Assembly (NCBI RefSeq): GCF_009707325.1
Contig: NZ_CP046103.1
Coordinates: 2,899,610 to 2,963,609 of the forward strand
Length of the DNA: 64,000 bases
From: Pseudomonas sp. IB20
Lineage (GTDB): Bacteria > Pseudomonadota > Gammaproteobacteria > Pseudomonadales > Pseudomonadaceae
Direction of reading: 5' to 3'
The notes under the pieces were generated by a model. That model was not told where the DNA came from, searched no databases, and saw nothing but the letters and a program-made list of their open reading frames with translations. Positions 39,704-48,096 of this stretch are shown here, piece after piece. The stretch's first letter is position 1. Each line of letters opens with the position of its first letter. A program made the position numbers and the translations under genes.

Positions 39704-41043
39704 AGCCAATCGTGATCGTGGGCGCAGGCCCGGCGGGAATCAGCGCGGCGCGCACCCTGCTCGACCATGGCATCAAGCCGTGCCTGGTGGATGAAAGCTT
39801 GCGTGGCGGCGGGCAGATTTACCGGCGCCAACCGGCCAACTTCCAGCGCTCGGCCAAACAACTGTATGGCTTTGAAGCCAGCAAGGCCGAGGCCGTGCAC
39901 CGCACAATGGATGCGCTCGCGCCTTTGATCGACTACCGGCCCGAAACCCTGGTGTGGAACGCCGAGGACGGTCGCCTGGACATGTTGAACAACGGCCGCG
40001 CCGAGAGCCTCGAGTACGCGCAGATCATCGGCGCCACCGGCGCCACCGACCGCATCCTGCCGGTGCCGGGCTGGACCTTGCCGGGTGTCTACAGCCTGGG
40101 CGCGGCGCAAATCGCCTTGAAGTATCAGGGCTGCGCCATCGGTGAGCGCGTGGCGTTTTGCGGCAGCGGACCGTTGCTGTATCTGGTGGCTTACCAATAC
40201 GCCAAGGCTGGAGCCGAGGTGGTCGCGGTACTCGACAGCGCCCCGTTCAGCGCCCAATGCCGCGCCTTGCCTGCATTGCTGGGGCAACCTGCGACCTTGG
40301 CCAAAGGTGTGTATTACCGCGCCTGGCTGACGGCCCACGGGGTTCCCGTGCATCAGGGCGCAACGCTGACACAGATCGACGGCGAGCAACGGGTCAAGGG
40401 CATTCGTTGGGGCGAGCACACAGTGCACTGCGATGCCGTGGCCTTCGCCCATGCCTTGCGCAGCGAAACGCAACTGGCGGATTTGCTTGGCTGTGAATTT
40501 GCCTGGAACAGCTTGAACCGCGCCTGGTTGCCGGAGCGCGACAGCGCCGGACGCAGCAGCGTCAATGGCGTTTACTTAGCCGGCGACGGTGCCGGGATCA
40601 TGGGCGCGGATGCAGCGCAGATCGCCGGTGAGCGCGCGGCGCTGGCGGTGCTGGAGGATTGCGGCATTGCTATCGACCAGCGCCGCGCGGCGGTGCTGGA
40701 GCAAAAACTGGCAGGCATCCAGCGCTTTCGCCATGGCCTGGAAACCGCCTTCCCTTTTCCTGAACAGTGGGCCGCGCAGGCGCCGGATGAGCTGATGCTG
40801 TGCCGCTGCGAAGAAGTCAGCGTCGGCGAGGTGCGCGCGGTGGTGGATGAAGGTCACTGGGAGATCAATCGGGTCAAAGCCCATTGCCGGGTCGGCATGG
40901 GCCGCTGCCAGGGCCGTATGTGCGGGCTGGCGGCAGCGGAAATCGTGGCCGAACGCAGTGGGCGCGGGATTGAACACGTCGGCCGCCTGCGTGGCCAGGC
41001 ACCGATCAAGCCGCTGCCGTTTGGTGTAGAGGTGCAGCCATGA
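39700..41043 (+). CDS. FAD/NAD(P)-binding oxidoreductase, opine-oxidase subunit A / HcnB-like
   Basis: Large flavoprotein subunit of 447 residues. It has an N-terminal Rossmann motif (VIVGAGPAGISAARTLLDHG, about 4-23), a second nucleotide-binding region (about 148-180), and a C-terminal BFD-like [2Fe-2S] domain with cysteines in LCRCEEVSVGE (about 367-377) and AHCRVGMGRCQGRMCG (about 396-411). This matches the A subunits of octopine/nopaline oxidases and HcnB. Together with its two partners it should oxidise a secondary-amine or amino-acid substrate with electrons passing to the respiratory chain. Substrate not determinable here. Confidence 0.88.
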   Translation: MKPIVIVGAGPAGISAARTLLDHGIKPCLVDESLRGGGQIYRRQPANFQRSAKQLYGFEASKAEAVHRTMDALAPLIDYRPETLVWNAEDGRLDMLNNGRAESLEYAQIIGATGATDRILPVPGWTLPGVYSLGAAQIALKYQGCAIGERVAFCGSGPLLYLVAYQYAKAGAEVVAVLDSAPFSAQCRALPALLGQPATLAKGVYYRAWLTAHGVPVHQGATLTQIDGEQRVKGIRWGEHTVHCDAVAFAHALRSETQLADLLGCEFAWNSLNRAWLPERDSAGRSSVNGVYLAGDGAGIMGADAAQIAGERAALAVLEDCGIAIDQRRAAVLEQKLAGIQRFRHGLETAFPFPEQWAAQAPDELMLCRCEEVSVGEVRAVVDEGHWEINRVKAHCRVGMGRCQGRMCGLAAAEIVAERSGRGIEHVGRLRGQAPIKPLPFGVEVQP

Positions 41044-42137
41044 TCGACGTGATCGTACTGGGCGGCGGCATCGTCGGCGCTTCGGCAGCCTTGATGCTGG
41101 CGCAGAAAGGCCTGCGCGTGGCCTTGGTGGAGCGGGACTTTTGTGGCTCGCATTCCAGTGGCGTCAACTACGGTGGCGTGCGCCGTCAGGGGCGGCCGTT
41201 GCATCAGTTGCCATTGTCGCAGCGCGCTCATCAGCTGTGGGCCGACTTGCCGGGGTTGATCGGCATCGACGGTGAGTACGTGCGCTCCGGGCATTTGAAG
41301 CTGGCGCGCAGTCATGCGGATTTTGCCGCGTTGCAAGCCTATGCCGAGCAAACCCGTGGCTTTGGCCTGGGTTTGCAACTGTTGGGCTACGCCCAATTAC
41401 GTGCACGGTTCCCTTGGGTGGGCGATATCGCGGTCGGCGCTTCGCTGTGCCCCGAAGACGGCCACGCCAACCCACGCCTGGTCTCGCCCGCCTTCGCCCG
41501 TGCAGCGCGGCGACTCGGCGCCTCGGTCTACGAGCAGGCCGACGTGATTCGCATCGAGCATGACAGCCGCCAATTCCACGTGCACTGCGCCAACGGCCTG
41601 CACCTGTACGCACCGTGGCTGCTCAACTGCGCCGGGGCCTGGGCCGGCACCGTCGCCGCACAGTTTGGCGAACCCGTGCCGATGACTGCCGCGCACCCGG
41701 CGATGCTGGTGACCGAGCCGCTGCCGGTGGTGATGAACGTCAGCACGGGCGTTGAAGGCGGCGGGATTTATGCGCGCCAAGTCGCCCGTGGCAATTGCAT
41801 CCTGGGCGGCGGCCGTGGCTTTGCCCTTGGCCCGCTGACAGCGCGTCCAGGGCACGCGGCGGTGCTGGAGATTCTGCGCAACGCCAGCGAGTTGTACCCG
41901 TTTCTCAAAGGTGCCCAGGCCATTCGCACCTGGAGCGGCACCGAAGGTTACCTGCCCGATCATGAACCGGTGATCGGCCCCAGCAGCACCCAACCTGGCC
42001 TGCTCCACGGTTTCGGCTTTGCCGGTGCCGGGTTCCAGCTCGGCCCCGCGGTCGGTGAAGCCCTGGCAGAGATCGTCTGCAGCGGGGCCAGCCGCCACCC
42101 CATCGAAGCGTTTTCCATCCGTCGTTTCCAAGCCTGA
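41040..42137 (+). CDS. FAD-dependent amine oxidoreductase, opine-oxidase subunit B / HcnC-like (DAO family)
   Basis: Catalytic subunit of 365 residues of the DadA/D-amino-acid-oxidase family. Dinucleotide fold IVLGGGIVGASAALMLAQKG (about 4-23 region), substrate-side motif SSGVNYGGVRRQGR (about 39-52), and closing ...LHGFGFAGAGFQLGPAVGEALAEI (about 327-350). It overlaps the A subunit by 4 bp and precedes the substrate-binding protein by 13 bp. A cyanide-synthase role is unlikely because hcn operons lack an ABC importer. A catabolic oxidase for an imported amine or opine is the better reading. Confidence 0.88.
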   Translation: MIDVIVLGGGIVGASAALMLAQKGLRVALVERDFCGSHSSGVNYGGVRRQGRPLHQLPLSQRAHQLWADLPGLIGIDGEYVRSGHLKLARSHADFAALQAYAEQTRGFGLGLQLLGYAQLRARFPWVGDIAVGASLCPEDGHANPRLVSPAFARAARRLGASVYEQADVIRIEHDSRQFHVHCANGLHLYAPWLLNCAGAWAGTVAAQFGEPVPMTAAHPAMLVTEPLPVVMNVSTGVEGGGIYARQVARGNCILGGGRGFALGPLTARPGHAAVLEILRNASELYPFLKGAQAIRTWSGTEGYLPDHEPVIGPSSTQPGLLHGFGFAGAGFQLGPAVGEALAEIVCSGASRHPIEAFSIRRFQA

Positions 42138-42150
42138 GAGGAAAAACCCC

Positions 42151-43182
42151 ATGCACACACGTATCGCGTTGTCCTGCTTGACCCTCGCGTTGCTCGCGAC
42201 CACCGCCCATGCCGCGCCGACGCTGTACCTGGGCATGAACGGCGGCACCATGGAGCGGGTGTACGCCGACAAGGTGCTGCCCGCGTTCGAAAAGGCCAAT
42301 AACGTCAAGGTGGTAATCGTGCCCGGCACCTCGTCGGACATCCTCGCCAAGGTCCAGGCCAACAAAGACAACCCACAGATGCACGTGATGTTTCTGGACG
42401 ACGGCATCATGTACCGCGCCATCTCCATGGGCCTGTGCGACAAACTCGCGCCCAGCGCGCCCCTGGAGCAGATCCCGGCCAAGGCGAAGATCAAGGATGA
42501 AGCCGTGGCCGTGACCCTGGGCGTCACCGGCCTGGGTTACAACGCCAAGATGTTCAAGGAAAAAGGCTGGGCCGCGCCTACCTCGTGGATGGACCTGGCC
42601 GATCCCCGATTCAAAGACAAGGTGGTGTTCCAATCCCTGGCCTCCTCCACCTTTGGCCTGCACGGCTTTTTGATGTTCAACCGAATCCAGGGCGGCTCTG
42701 AAACAGACGTGGAGCCGGGCTTCAAGGCCTGGCCAAAAACCATCGGCCCCAACGTACTGGAATACATCGCCAGCTCGGCGAAGATCTCCGAAATGGTGCA
42801 AACCGACGAAGCCGCAATCTTCCCTCTCACCCCGACCCAGGTCACCACGCAAAAACTGCTCGGTATCCCGATGGAATATGCGCAACCCAAGGAAGGCGCA
42901 GTGGTGCTCAACGTGGCTGAGTGTGTGATTGCGCGTAATGACCAGCCGGAACTGGCGCAAAAGCTCGCAGCGTTTTTGCTGACCGCGCAAGCCCAGGCGC
43001 CGGCGCTGGAAGAAGGCGACCAGATCCCGTCGAACCCGACCACGCCCACCACCGACAAAACCCGCGCGCGGGTGGAGGCGATGCAAGGTTACTTGCAGAC
43101 GGCGATTTCGATTGATTGGGATCAGGTCAACCAGGCGCGGCCGGAGTGGAATGCGCGCTGGAGTCGCTCGATTGAGCGGTAG
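42151..43182 (+). CDS. Periplasmic substrate-binding protein of the PotABC-like transporter
   Basis: Solute-binding protein of 343 residues, start at 42151 (MHTRIALSCLTLALLATTAHA). The signal peptide is cleaved after about residue 21. The mature chain begins APTLYLGMNGGTMERVY and belongs to the spermidine/putrescine-type (PBP type 2) family. It is the last gene of the operon, 13 bp after subunit B. Genes from 36744 to 43182 thus encode uptake and first oxidation of one compound. Confidence 0.9.
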   Translation: MHTRIALSCLTLALLATTAHAAPTLYLGMNGGTMERVYADKVLPAFEKANNVKVVIVPGTSSDILAKVQANKDNPQMHVMFLDDGIMYRAISMGLCDKLAPSAPLEQIPAKAKIKDEAVAVTLGVTGLGYNAKMFKEKGWAAPTSWMDLADPRFKDKVVFQSLASSTFGLHGFLMFNRIQGGSETDVEPGFKAWPKTIGPNVLEYIASSAKISEMVQTDEAAIFPLTPTQVTTQKLLGIPMEYAQPKEGAVVLNVAECVIARNDQPELAQKLAAFLLTAQAQAPALEEGDQIPSNPTTPTTDKTRARVEAMQGYLQTAISIDWDQVNQARPEWNARWSRSIER

Positions 43183-43234
43183 TTGGACCTAAAAGACCGA
43201 GCCTTCCACCGCTGGGAAGACTCGCAACGCTTCG

Positions 43235-43430
43235 CTATTTGCCCGCCTTCTGCACGGGCACATTGACCGGCGCACACGCGGGGTACACCCCGCAGAGCGT
43301 GAAGTCGCGATAGGCTTTTTGGGTAATCCGGCTCTGGTCACTCCCTGAACGTAAACACCTTCGCACAGCTTGCCGCCACGAACCTTGATATCGAAGGCAC
43401 CGCCGATCCCTTCACAAAACTGGGATTACC
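43235..43430 (-). pseudogene. C-terminal remnant of an unidentified small exported-type protein, frameshifted
   Basis: Reading backwards from about 43430: FCEGIGGAFDIKVRGGKLCEGVYVQG, then a one-base frame change, then RITQKAYRDFTLCGVYPACAPVNV and a stop at 43235. Paired Cys residues suggest a secreted or periplasmic protein. No start is present; the 5' part is missing. I do not recognise the family. Confidence 0.5.
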
Positions 43431-43517
43431 GTCCGAAGCGCGGTGAAAGAACAGTGCCCATTGTCAGTCTGTTTATTTCGGCATATCTTGTGTAAAACTT
43501 ATACAAGGTCATGGTCG

Positions 43518-43605
43518 ATGTACAATAAAATGAATTGGCCGCTGACGCTGTACTTTGACGGTGAATGCCCGCTGTGTGCGCGCGAAATCAAGCTCCTGGC
43601 TCGTC
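43518..43605 (+). pseudogene. 5' fragment of a DCC/DUF393 thiol-disulfide oxidoreductase-like gene
   Basis: About 29 residues (MYNKMNWPLTLYFDGECPLC...) including the family's YFDGECPLC motif. The frame then runs into sequence belonging to pncB on the opposite strand (junction near 43600). Full-length members are about 120-140 residues. Confidence 0.75.
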
Positions 43606-43779
43606 GCGCAGCTGCGGGATCAAGTGGCCGAGCTTTTCCTTGGAGCGGACGATGAAGTTGTACTCCACGTCGACATTCGGGTGCTGGTGCAGCACCGCCT
43701 GCATCATGGTGAAGGTGTAGTAGTCGGTGTCGAGCAAGCCCTGGATCACCGGGGATTCGTAGTCGTAGGCACTTTCCAT
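43600..43779 (-). pseudogene. pncB: 5' fragment of nicotinate phosphoribosyltransferase (pncB)
   Basis: About 58 residues starting MESAYDYESPVIQGLLDTDYYTFTMMQAVL, the N-terminus of PncB (normally about 400 residues), which makes nicotinate mononucleotide for NAD salvage. After LGHLIPQLRDE it meets the DCC fragment and stops. It is 11 bp downstream of pncA with an AGGAG site, so pncA-pncB was an operon. Confidence 0.85.
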
Positions 43780-43790
43780 GGTGTTTCTCC

Positions 43791-44438
43791 TTAACGCGTG
43801 GCCATCGCGGCCAGTTCTTCGCGGGTGCTGCTGATGCAGGCACCGGCCTTGAGCAACTCATTCACCGCCTGTACGCCGCCCTCCTCGCTGATACTTCGGC
43901 AGGCCGGCAGGTGCAGCACCACTTCCAGGCCGGCCTTGAGCAGTTGCAGGGCGGTGGTCTTGACGCAGTAATCCAGAGCCAGGCCACCGACGATCACGCG
44001 ACGCACGCCTTGAGCGTTCAGGTACTCGATGACGCCCGTGGACAACTTGTCGTGCAGGTCGTGGTAGCAGGCGCCGTATGGGTGCAGGTCGGGTTCGACG
44101 CCTTTCCAGATGAAGTAGTCGTAGTCATACGGGGTCGGCAGTTCGTCCAGCAGGGTAAAACCCTCAGTGCCCGGCACACAGTGGCTGACCCACGTGACAT
44201 CGGCGTGGGCAAGGCCGGTGGGTTGCAGCATCTCGCTGTGCTGCGTGACCACCCACGGTGCATGTGGGGTGTGCGCGTCTTTGCTGCCGACACGCCGGCC
44301 GGACAAGCTGGCCATGTAGTTGAGTTCGGCACCGATCTGGTCACCGCCCGCCACCGGCAATTCGTTGGGGCACAGTGGCGTGAAGCTCTTCTGGGCGTCG
44401 ACGTCGAATGAAGCGATGGCAGTTTTCGAGAGGGTCAT
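43791..44438 (-). CDS. pncA: Nicotinamidase, NAD salvage
   Basis: Hydrolyses nicotinamide to nicotinate in the cytosol. The 215 residues start MTLSKTAIASFDVDAQKSF at 44438 (a 9-residue upstream extension is rejected because it lies before the natural RBS). The isochorismatase-fold triad is visible: Asp in FDVDAQ (about 11-13), Lys in the FIWKGVEPD segment (about 111-119), and the nucleophile Cys in GGLALDYCVKTTA (about 153-165). Metal-site residues are in GSKDAHTPHAPW. It is followed by the pncB stub and preceded by an inverted repeat at 44465-44485. Confidence 0.92.
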   Translation of the reverse strand: MTLSKTAIASFDVDAQKSFTPLCPNELPVAGGDQIGAELNYMASLSGRRVGSKDAHTPHAPWVVTQHSEMLQPTGLAHADVTWVSHCVPGTEGFTLLDELPTPYDYDYFIWKGVEPDLHPYGACYHDLHDKLSTGVIEYLNAQGVRRVIVGGLALDYCVKTTALQLLKAGLEVVLHLPACRSISEEGGVQAVNELLKAGACISSTREELAAMATR

Positions 44439-44464
44439 GGTGGTTCTCCGGTGGCCTGGAAACA

Positions 44465-44485
44465 AAAGTACACGTCATGTACTTT
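44465..44485. promoter_or_regulatory. Inverted repeat AAAGTACA-N5-TGTACTTT, likely operator between pncA and the NUDIX gene
   Basis: Perfect 8-bp arms around CGTCA, 26 bp before pncA and 100 bp before the divergent NUDIX/NrtR-type gene. NrtR regulators control NAD-salvage genes in many bacteria. That this is its site is inference from position. Confidence 0.6.
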
Positions 44486-44584
44486 CATTGCAAGAAACAT
44501 TTGGTTATCTATCCTGGAGCAGGTACATGACATATCTGTTCGATCCGTTAGACTGTGCCCCACCGCTGTTCAGAAGGATTCCAC

Positions 44585-44737
44585 ATGCCACTTAGCGCCT
44601 ACCTCCATACCGTCGACCTGTGCGTGTTGTTCTACTGCCGCGCCTCGGGGGAATTGAAACTGCTGCTGAATAAGCGTAAGGGCGGAACCAATAGCCGCCG
44701 TTACCGCAGCAACGGATATGTACTCATACCTACCTAA
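44585..44737 (+). pseudogene. 5' fragment of a NUDIX/NrtR-type regulator gene
   Basis: Starts MPLSAYLHTVDLCVLFYCRASGELKLLLNKR, the N-terminal strand of a NrtR-like NUDIX domain (normally about 230 residues). After about 32 codons the frame enters the dispersed element at 44682-44735 and ends at 44737. Divergent position from pncA fits an NAD-salvage regulator. Confidence 0.7.
44682..44735. repeat. 54-bp dispersed element, copy 1
   Basis: Sequence around AGCCGCCGTTACCGCAGCAA followed by GGATATGTACTCATACCTACC. About 48 of 54 positions match the copy at 63602-63655. Confidence 0.75.
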
Positions 44738-44788
44738 AACCCCCCTCAAAAACTTAACGCAACACAAAAAGTTGCGCAGATACCCATG

Positions 44789-44814
44789 GCTATCGCAGGC
44801 AAGCCAGCGCCCAC
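44789..44814. repeat. Single REP element
   Basis: TCGCAGGCAAGCCAGCGCCCACA, one arm of the REP family seen elsewhere in the window, just downstream of the SDR gene. Confidence 0.7.
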
Positions 44815-44835
44815 ATTCTTAATGGAGGCTAGGCT

Positions 44836-45609
44836 CTAGTTCATCCAGTTGCCGCCATCAACATTGTAGGTCTGGGCAACCACGTAGTCGGCGTCTTTCG
44901 ACGCAAGAAAGATAGCCATCCCAGTCAAATCCTCCGCTGTGCCCATGCGCCCAAACGGCACCTCAGCCCCAACCCGCTTCTTCTTCTCCCCCGGCGGCAA
45001 CCCCTCATGCTTGGCAAACAGCGCGTCCACACCATCCCAGTGCTCACCGTCCACCACGCCGGGGGCGATGGCATTGACGTTGATGCCCTGCTTGATCAGG
45101 TTCAACCCCGCCGATTGCGTGAGGCTGATCACCGCCGCCTTGGTCGCGCAATAGATCGCCACCAACGGCTCACCCCGCCGCCCGGCCTGGCTGGCCATGT
45201 TGATGATCTTACCGCCGTGGCCCTGGCTGATCATCTGCCGGGCGGCAGCCTGCAGGGTAAACAGCGTGCCGGCGACGTTGATCGAGAACAGCCGGTCAAA
45301 GCTGTCGCGGGTGATGTCGACGATGGGCGCCAGGTCGAACAGTGCGGCGTTGTTGATCAAGATATCGAGCTTGCCGGCATGGGCTACCACGGCGGCAATC
45401 GCGGCGTCGATCGAGGCTTGGTCAGTGACGTCCATTGCTACCGCATAAGCCTGTGGGCCCAGCTCAGCCGCCGTGGCCTGGGCGCGTTGCAAGTTGATAT
45501 CGGCGATGGCAACGGTTGCGCCTTCAGCGATGTAGGCCTGGGCAAAGGCGCGGCCGATGCCGCGCGCCGATCCGGTGATCAGCGCGCTCTTACCTTCGAG
45601 TTGTTTCAT
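44836..45609 (-). CDS. SDR-family polyol (sorbitol-type) dehydrogenase
   Basis: NAD-dependent short-chain dehydrogenase of 257 residues. Cofactor motif TGSARGIGRAF (about 12-22), NNAA at about 86-89, catalytic Ser in INMASQAGRRGE and YxxxK in YCATKAA (Tyr about 153, Lys about 157). The closest pattern is sorbitol/L-iditol 2-dehydrogenase. It lies 18 bp downstream of the mannitol/sorbitol-binding protein gene, which supports oxidation of an imported hexitol to a ketose. Confidence 0.85.
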   Translation of the reverse strand: MKQLEGKSALITGSARGIGRAFAQAYIAEGATVAIADINLQRAQATAAELGPQAYAVAMDVTDQASIDAAIAAVVAHAGKLDILINNAALFDLAPIVDITRDSFDRLFSINVAGTLFTLQAAARQMISQGHGGKIINMASQAGRRGEPLVAIYCATKAAVISLTQSAGLNLIKQGINVNAIAPGVVDGEHWDGVDALFAKHEGLPPGEKKKRVGAEVPFGRMGTAEDLTGMAIFLASKDADYVVAQTYNVDGGNWMN

Positions 45610-45627
45610 GGTGGTGTCCTGTAGAAA

Positions 45628-46938
45628 TTATTTCGGGTAGCCGGCGCGTTTCATCTCGCGTTCGGTGGTGGACTGCGCTTGGAGCAACGCCTGATCCACC
45701 GTCATGCCACCGGTGAGCGCCGCCGAAAACAGCTTGCCGACGGAGGTGCCGATAGCCTGAAATTCCGGGATGGTCACGTACTGGATGCCGACGTACGGCA
45801 CCGGCTTGGCCGACGGGTGCGCAGGGTCGGCGTGCTTCATCATCTCCAGCGTCACCTGGGCAAACGGCGCGGCTTTCAAGTAAGCCTCGTTGTAGGTGGA
45901 CTGGCGGGTGCCTGGCGGTACGTTGGTGATGCCTTCTTTATCGGCGACCAATTGGATGTAGTCCTTGGAGGTCGCCCAGGCGATGAACGCCTTGGCGGCG
46001 TCTTTGTGCTTGGAGGTGGCGGGAATCGCCAGGGACCAGGCGTAGAGCCACGAAGAGCCTTTGTCGGTGACTTCGGTCGGGGCGGCGGCAAAGCCTACGT
46101 CGTCGGCGACTTTGCTTTGGCTCTTGTCGGTGGTGAAGGAGCCGGCGACGCTGGCGTCCACCCAGATCGCGCATTTGCCACTGTTGAACAGCGCCAGGGT
46201 CTCGTTGAAACCATTACTGGAAACGCCCGGTGGGCCGTAGTTTTTCAGGGTATTGACGTAATAGTTGGCCGCCGCCGTCCACTCGGGGCTGGTCAATTCA
46301 GGCTTCCACTGTTCGTCGAACCAGCGCGCGCCGAAGGCGTTGGCCATGGTGCTCAACAAGGCGATGTTCTCGCCCCAGCCGGCCTTGCCGCGCAGGCACA
46401 TGCCGTATTGGCCTTTGTCCTTTGCGGTGAGCTTGGCGGCGAATTCGCCGAGCTGGGTCCAGGTCGGGTGCGCAGGCATGCTCAGCCCTGCTTGTTTGAA
46501 CAAGTCGGTGCGGTAGTAGGTGACCGTGCTTTCGCCGTAGAACGGCAAGGCATAGAGGGTATCGTTGACCGACAGGCCCTGGCGCACCGACGGGAAGATA
46601 TCGTCGGCGTCGTAGTCGGCCGGCAGTTGCGTCAGCGGCTCCAACCAGTGCTTGGCGCCCCACAAGGGGGTTTCGTAGGTGCCGATGGTCAGCACATCGA
46701 ACTGCCCGCCCTGGGTGGCGATGTCGGTGGTGAGGCGCTGGCGCAGCACGTTTTCTTCGAGCACCACCCAGTTGAGCTTGATGTCCGGGTGCTGCTGCTC
46801 GAATACTTTGGACAGGCGCTGCATGCGGATCATGTCGCTGTTGTTGACCGTGGCGATGGTCACGGTGTCGGCGGCGTAGCTGGGCATGGCCACGGCCAGA
46901 CCAGACAGCAAGAACACTGCGTGTGGGAGCTTGAACAT
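45628..46938 (-). CDS. mtlE: Periplasmic mannitol/sorbitol-binding protein of an ABC importer
   Basis: Carbohydrate ABC solute-binding protein of 436 residues from MFKLPHAVFLLSG at 46938. Signal peptide about 1-23 (ending PSYAA). The mature part begins DTVTIATVNNSDMIRMQRLSKVFEQ and matches MtlE/SmoE. In P. fluorescens, mtlE is normally followed by mtlF, mtlG (permeases), mtlK (ATPase) and mtlD. Here the SDR gene follows directly and none of those genes is in the window. Divergent from mtlR, 210 bp away. Confidence 0.88.
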   Translation of the reverse strand: MFKLPHAVFLLSGLAVAMPSYAADTVTIATVNNSDMIRMQRLSKVFEQQHPDIKLNWVVLEENVLRQRLTTDIATQGGQFDVLTIGTYETPLWGAKHWLEPLTQLPADYDADDIFPSVRQGLSVNDTLYALPFYGESTVTYYRTDLFKQAGLSMPAHPTWTQLGEFAAKLTAKDKGQYGMCLRGKAGWGENIALLSTMANAFGARWFDEQWKPELTSPEWTAAANYYVNTLKNYGPPGVSSNGFNETLALFNSGKCAIWVDASVAGSFTTDKSQSKVADDVGFAAAPTEVTDKGSSWLYAWSLAIPATSKHKDAAKAFIAWATSKDYIQLVADKEGITNVPPGTRQSTYNEAYLKAAPFAQVTLEMMKHADPAHPSAKPVPYVGIQYVTIPEFQAIGTSVGKLFSAALTGGMTVDQALLQAQSTTEREMKRAGYPK

Positions 46939-47148
46939 GGCGGTTTCCACCTGTTGTTTTTGTTGTTGAGCGCCGATTACAGCAGCTTGGCCAAGCCCTC
47001 ACAAACGCATGGCGAATGCACGGCTGATACTTTTTTAACCGAGGACGGCGGATCAAAAAAGTACCAGTGCCGGGCGAAACCAGGAGTAGCGCACCGGTGA
47101 CCAACCCGCGTATTTTGAGCAGATTCCACAAATAGAAGAGGCATCACC

Positions 47149-48096
47149 ATGCCCATCAGCCGCGCCAAACTGTTCGAACACCGCCCTGCCGAACTCGAAG
47201 TCATCCTGCCCGAGCCGGATCACTGTTTCCGCTGGTTCGAACATGACTACCCGTACGACCTGGCGCGCTGGAACCACCACCCCGAGTTCGAAATCCACCT
47301 GATCCGCCAAGGCAGCGGCAAGCTGGTGGCGGGTGACTACATCGGCGCGTTCAGCGCCGGGCATGTCGCGCTGATCGGTCCGGACCTGCCCCACGACTGG
47401 ATCGGCGACCTGGCCCCCGGCGAATACCTGACCGGGCGCGACGTAGTCCTGCAATTCGACGGCGCCGCCCTCCTCGCCCTGCGCAAAACCCTGCCGGAAC
47501 TCGGCGACTTGCAGCCGCTGTTCGAACACGCCCGTCGCGGCCTTCAATTTCGCGGCGACACCGCCGTGCAGGCCGCGCGCTTGATGGAGGGCATCGGCAA
47601 GGCCCACGGCCTGCAACGGCTGATCCTGTTCCTGCAGCTGCTCGACATGCTGAAAAACGCCCCCGCACCGCACGTGCAAGCGCTGGCCAGCCCTTGCTAC
47701 GCTCCGACACTGGACGCGCGCAGCGCCGAGCGCATCAACAAAGCCTTCGATTACTTGATGCGCGAGCTGACCGGCGACTTACGCCTGTCGGTCATCGCGC
47801 AACAGCTGGAGATGAGCGAGCCGGGCTTCTCGCGCTTCTTCAAGCGCAACACCGGCCACGGGTTTATCGACCTGATGCGCAAGTTCCGCGTGCAACGTGC
47901 CTGCCGGTTGTTGCTGCAAAGCGACATGTCGGTGGCAGATATCTGCTTTGAAGTGGGCTACGCCAACCTGTCCAACTTCAACCGGCATTTTCGCATCGAG
48001 ATGAACCAGACGCCGAGCGAGTATCGGCGCGAAACGGCGATGCATTTGTTTAATCGCATCGCTGAGCAGCCATCGCCCTACACCGTCGGCCATTGA
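47149..48096 (+). CDS. mtlR: AraC-family activator of the polyol operon
   Basis: Regulator of 315 residues with an N-terminal cupin-like sensor (about 20-110, WNHHPEFEIHLIRQGSGK) and a C-terminal AraC DNA-binding pair of HTHs (about 200-300: LSVIAQQLEMSEPGFSRFFKRNTG and VADICFEVGYANLSNFNRHFR). Length and position divergent from mtlE match MtlR of P. fluorescens, which activates the mtl operon on mannitol, sorbitol or arabitol. It overlaps the convergent kinase gene by 19 bp. Confidence 0.9.
   Translation: MPISRAKLFEHRPAELEVILPEPDHCFRWFEHDYPYDLARWNHHPEFEIHLIRQGSGKLVAGDYIGAFSAGHVALIGPDLPHDWIGDLAPGEYLTGRDVVLQFDGAALLALRKTLPELGDLQPLFEHARRGLQFRGDTAVQAARLMEGIGKAHGLQRLILFLQLLDMLKNAPAPHVQALASPCYAPTLDARSAERINKAFDYLMRELTGDLRLSVIAQQLEMSEPGFSRFFKRNTGHGFIDLMRKFRVQRACRLLLQSDMSVADICFEVGYANLSNFNRHFRIEMNQTPSEYRRETAMHLFNRIAEQPSPYTVGH

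Noticed and set aside
39413..42137. Hydrogen cyanide synthase (hcnABC)
   Set aside because: Subunit types match, but tight coupling to a polyamine-type importer and IclR regulator points to a catabolic oxidase of the same superfamily.
45679..47100. 473-codon plus-strand frame opposite mtlE
   Set aside because: Shadow of mtlE; low-complexity Gly/Arg/His pattern typical of antisense frames in GC-rich DNA.
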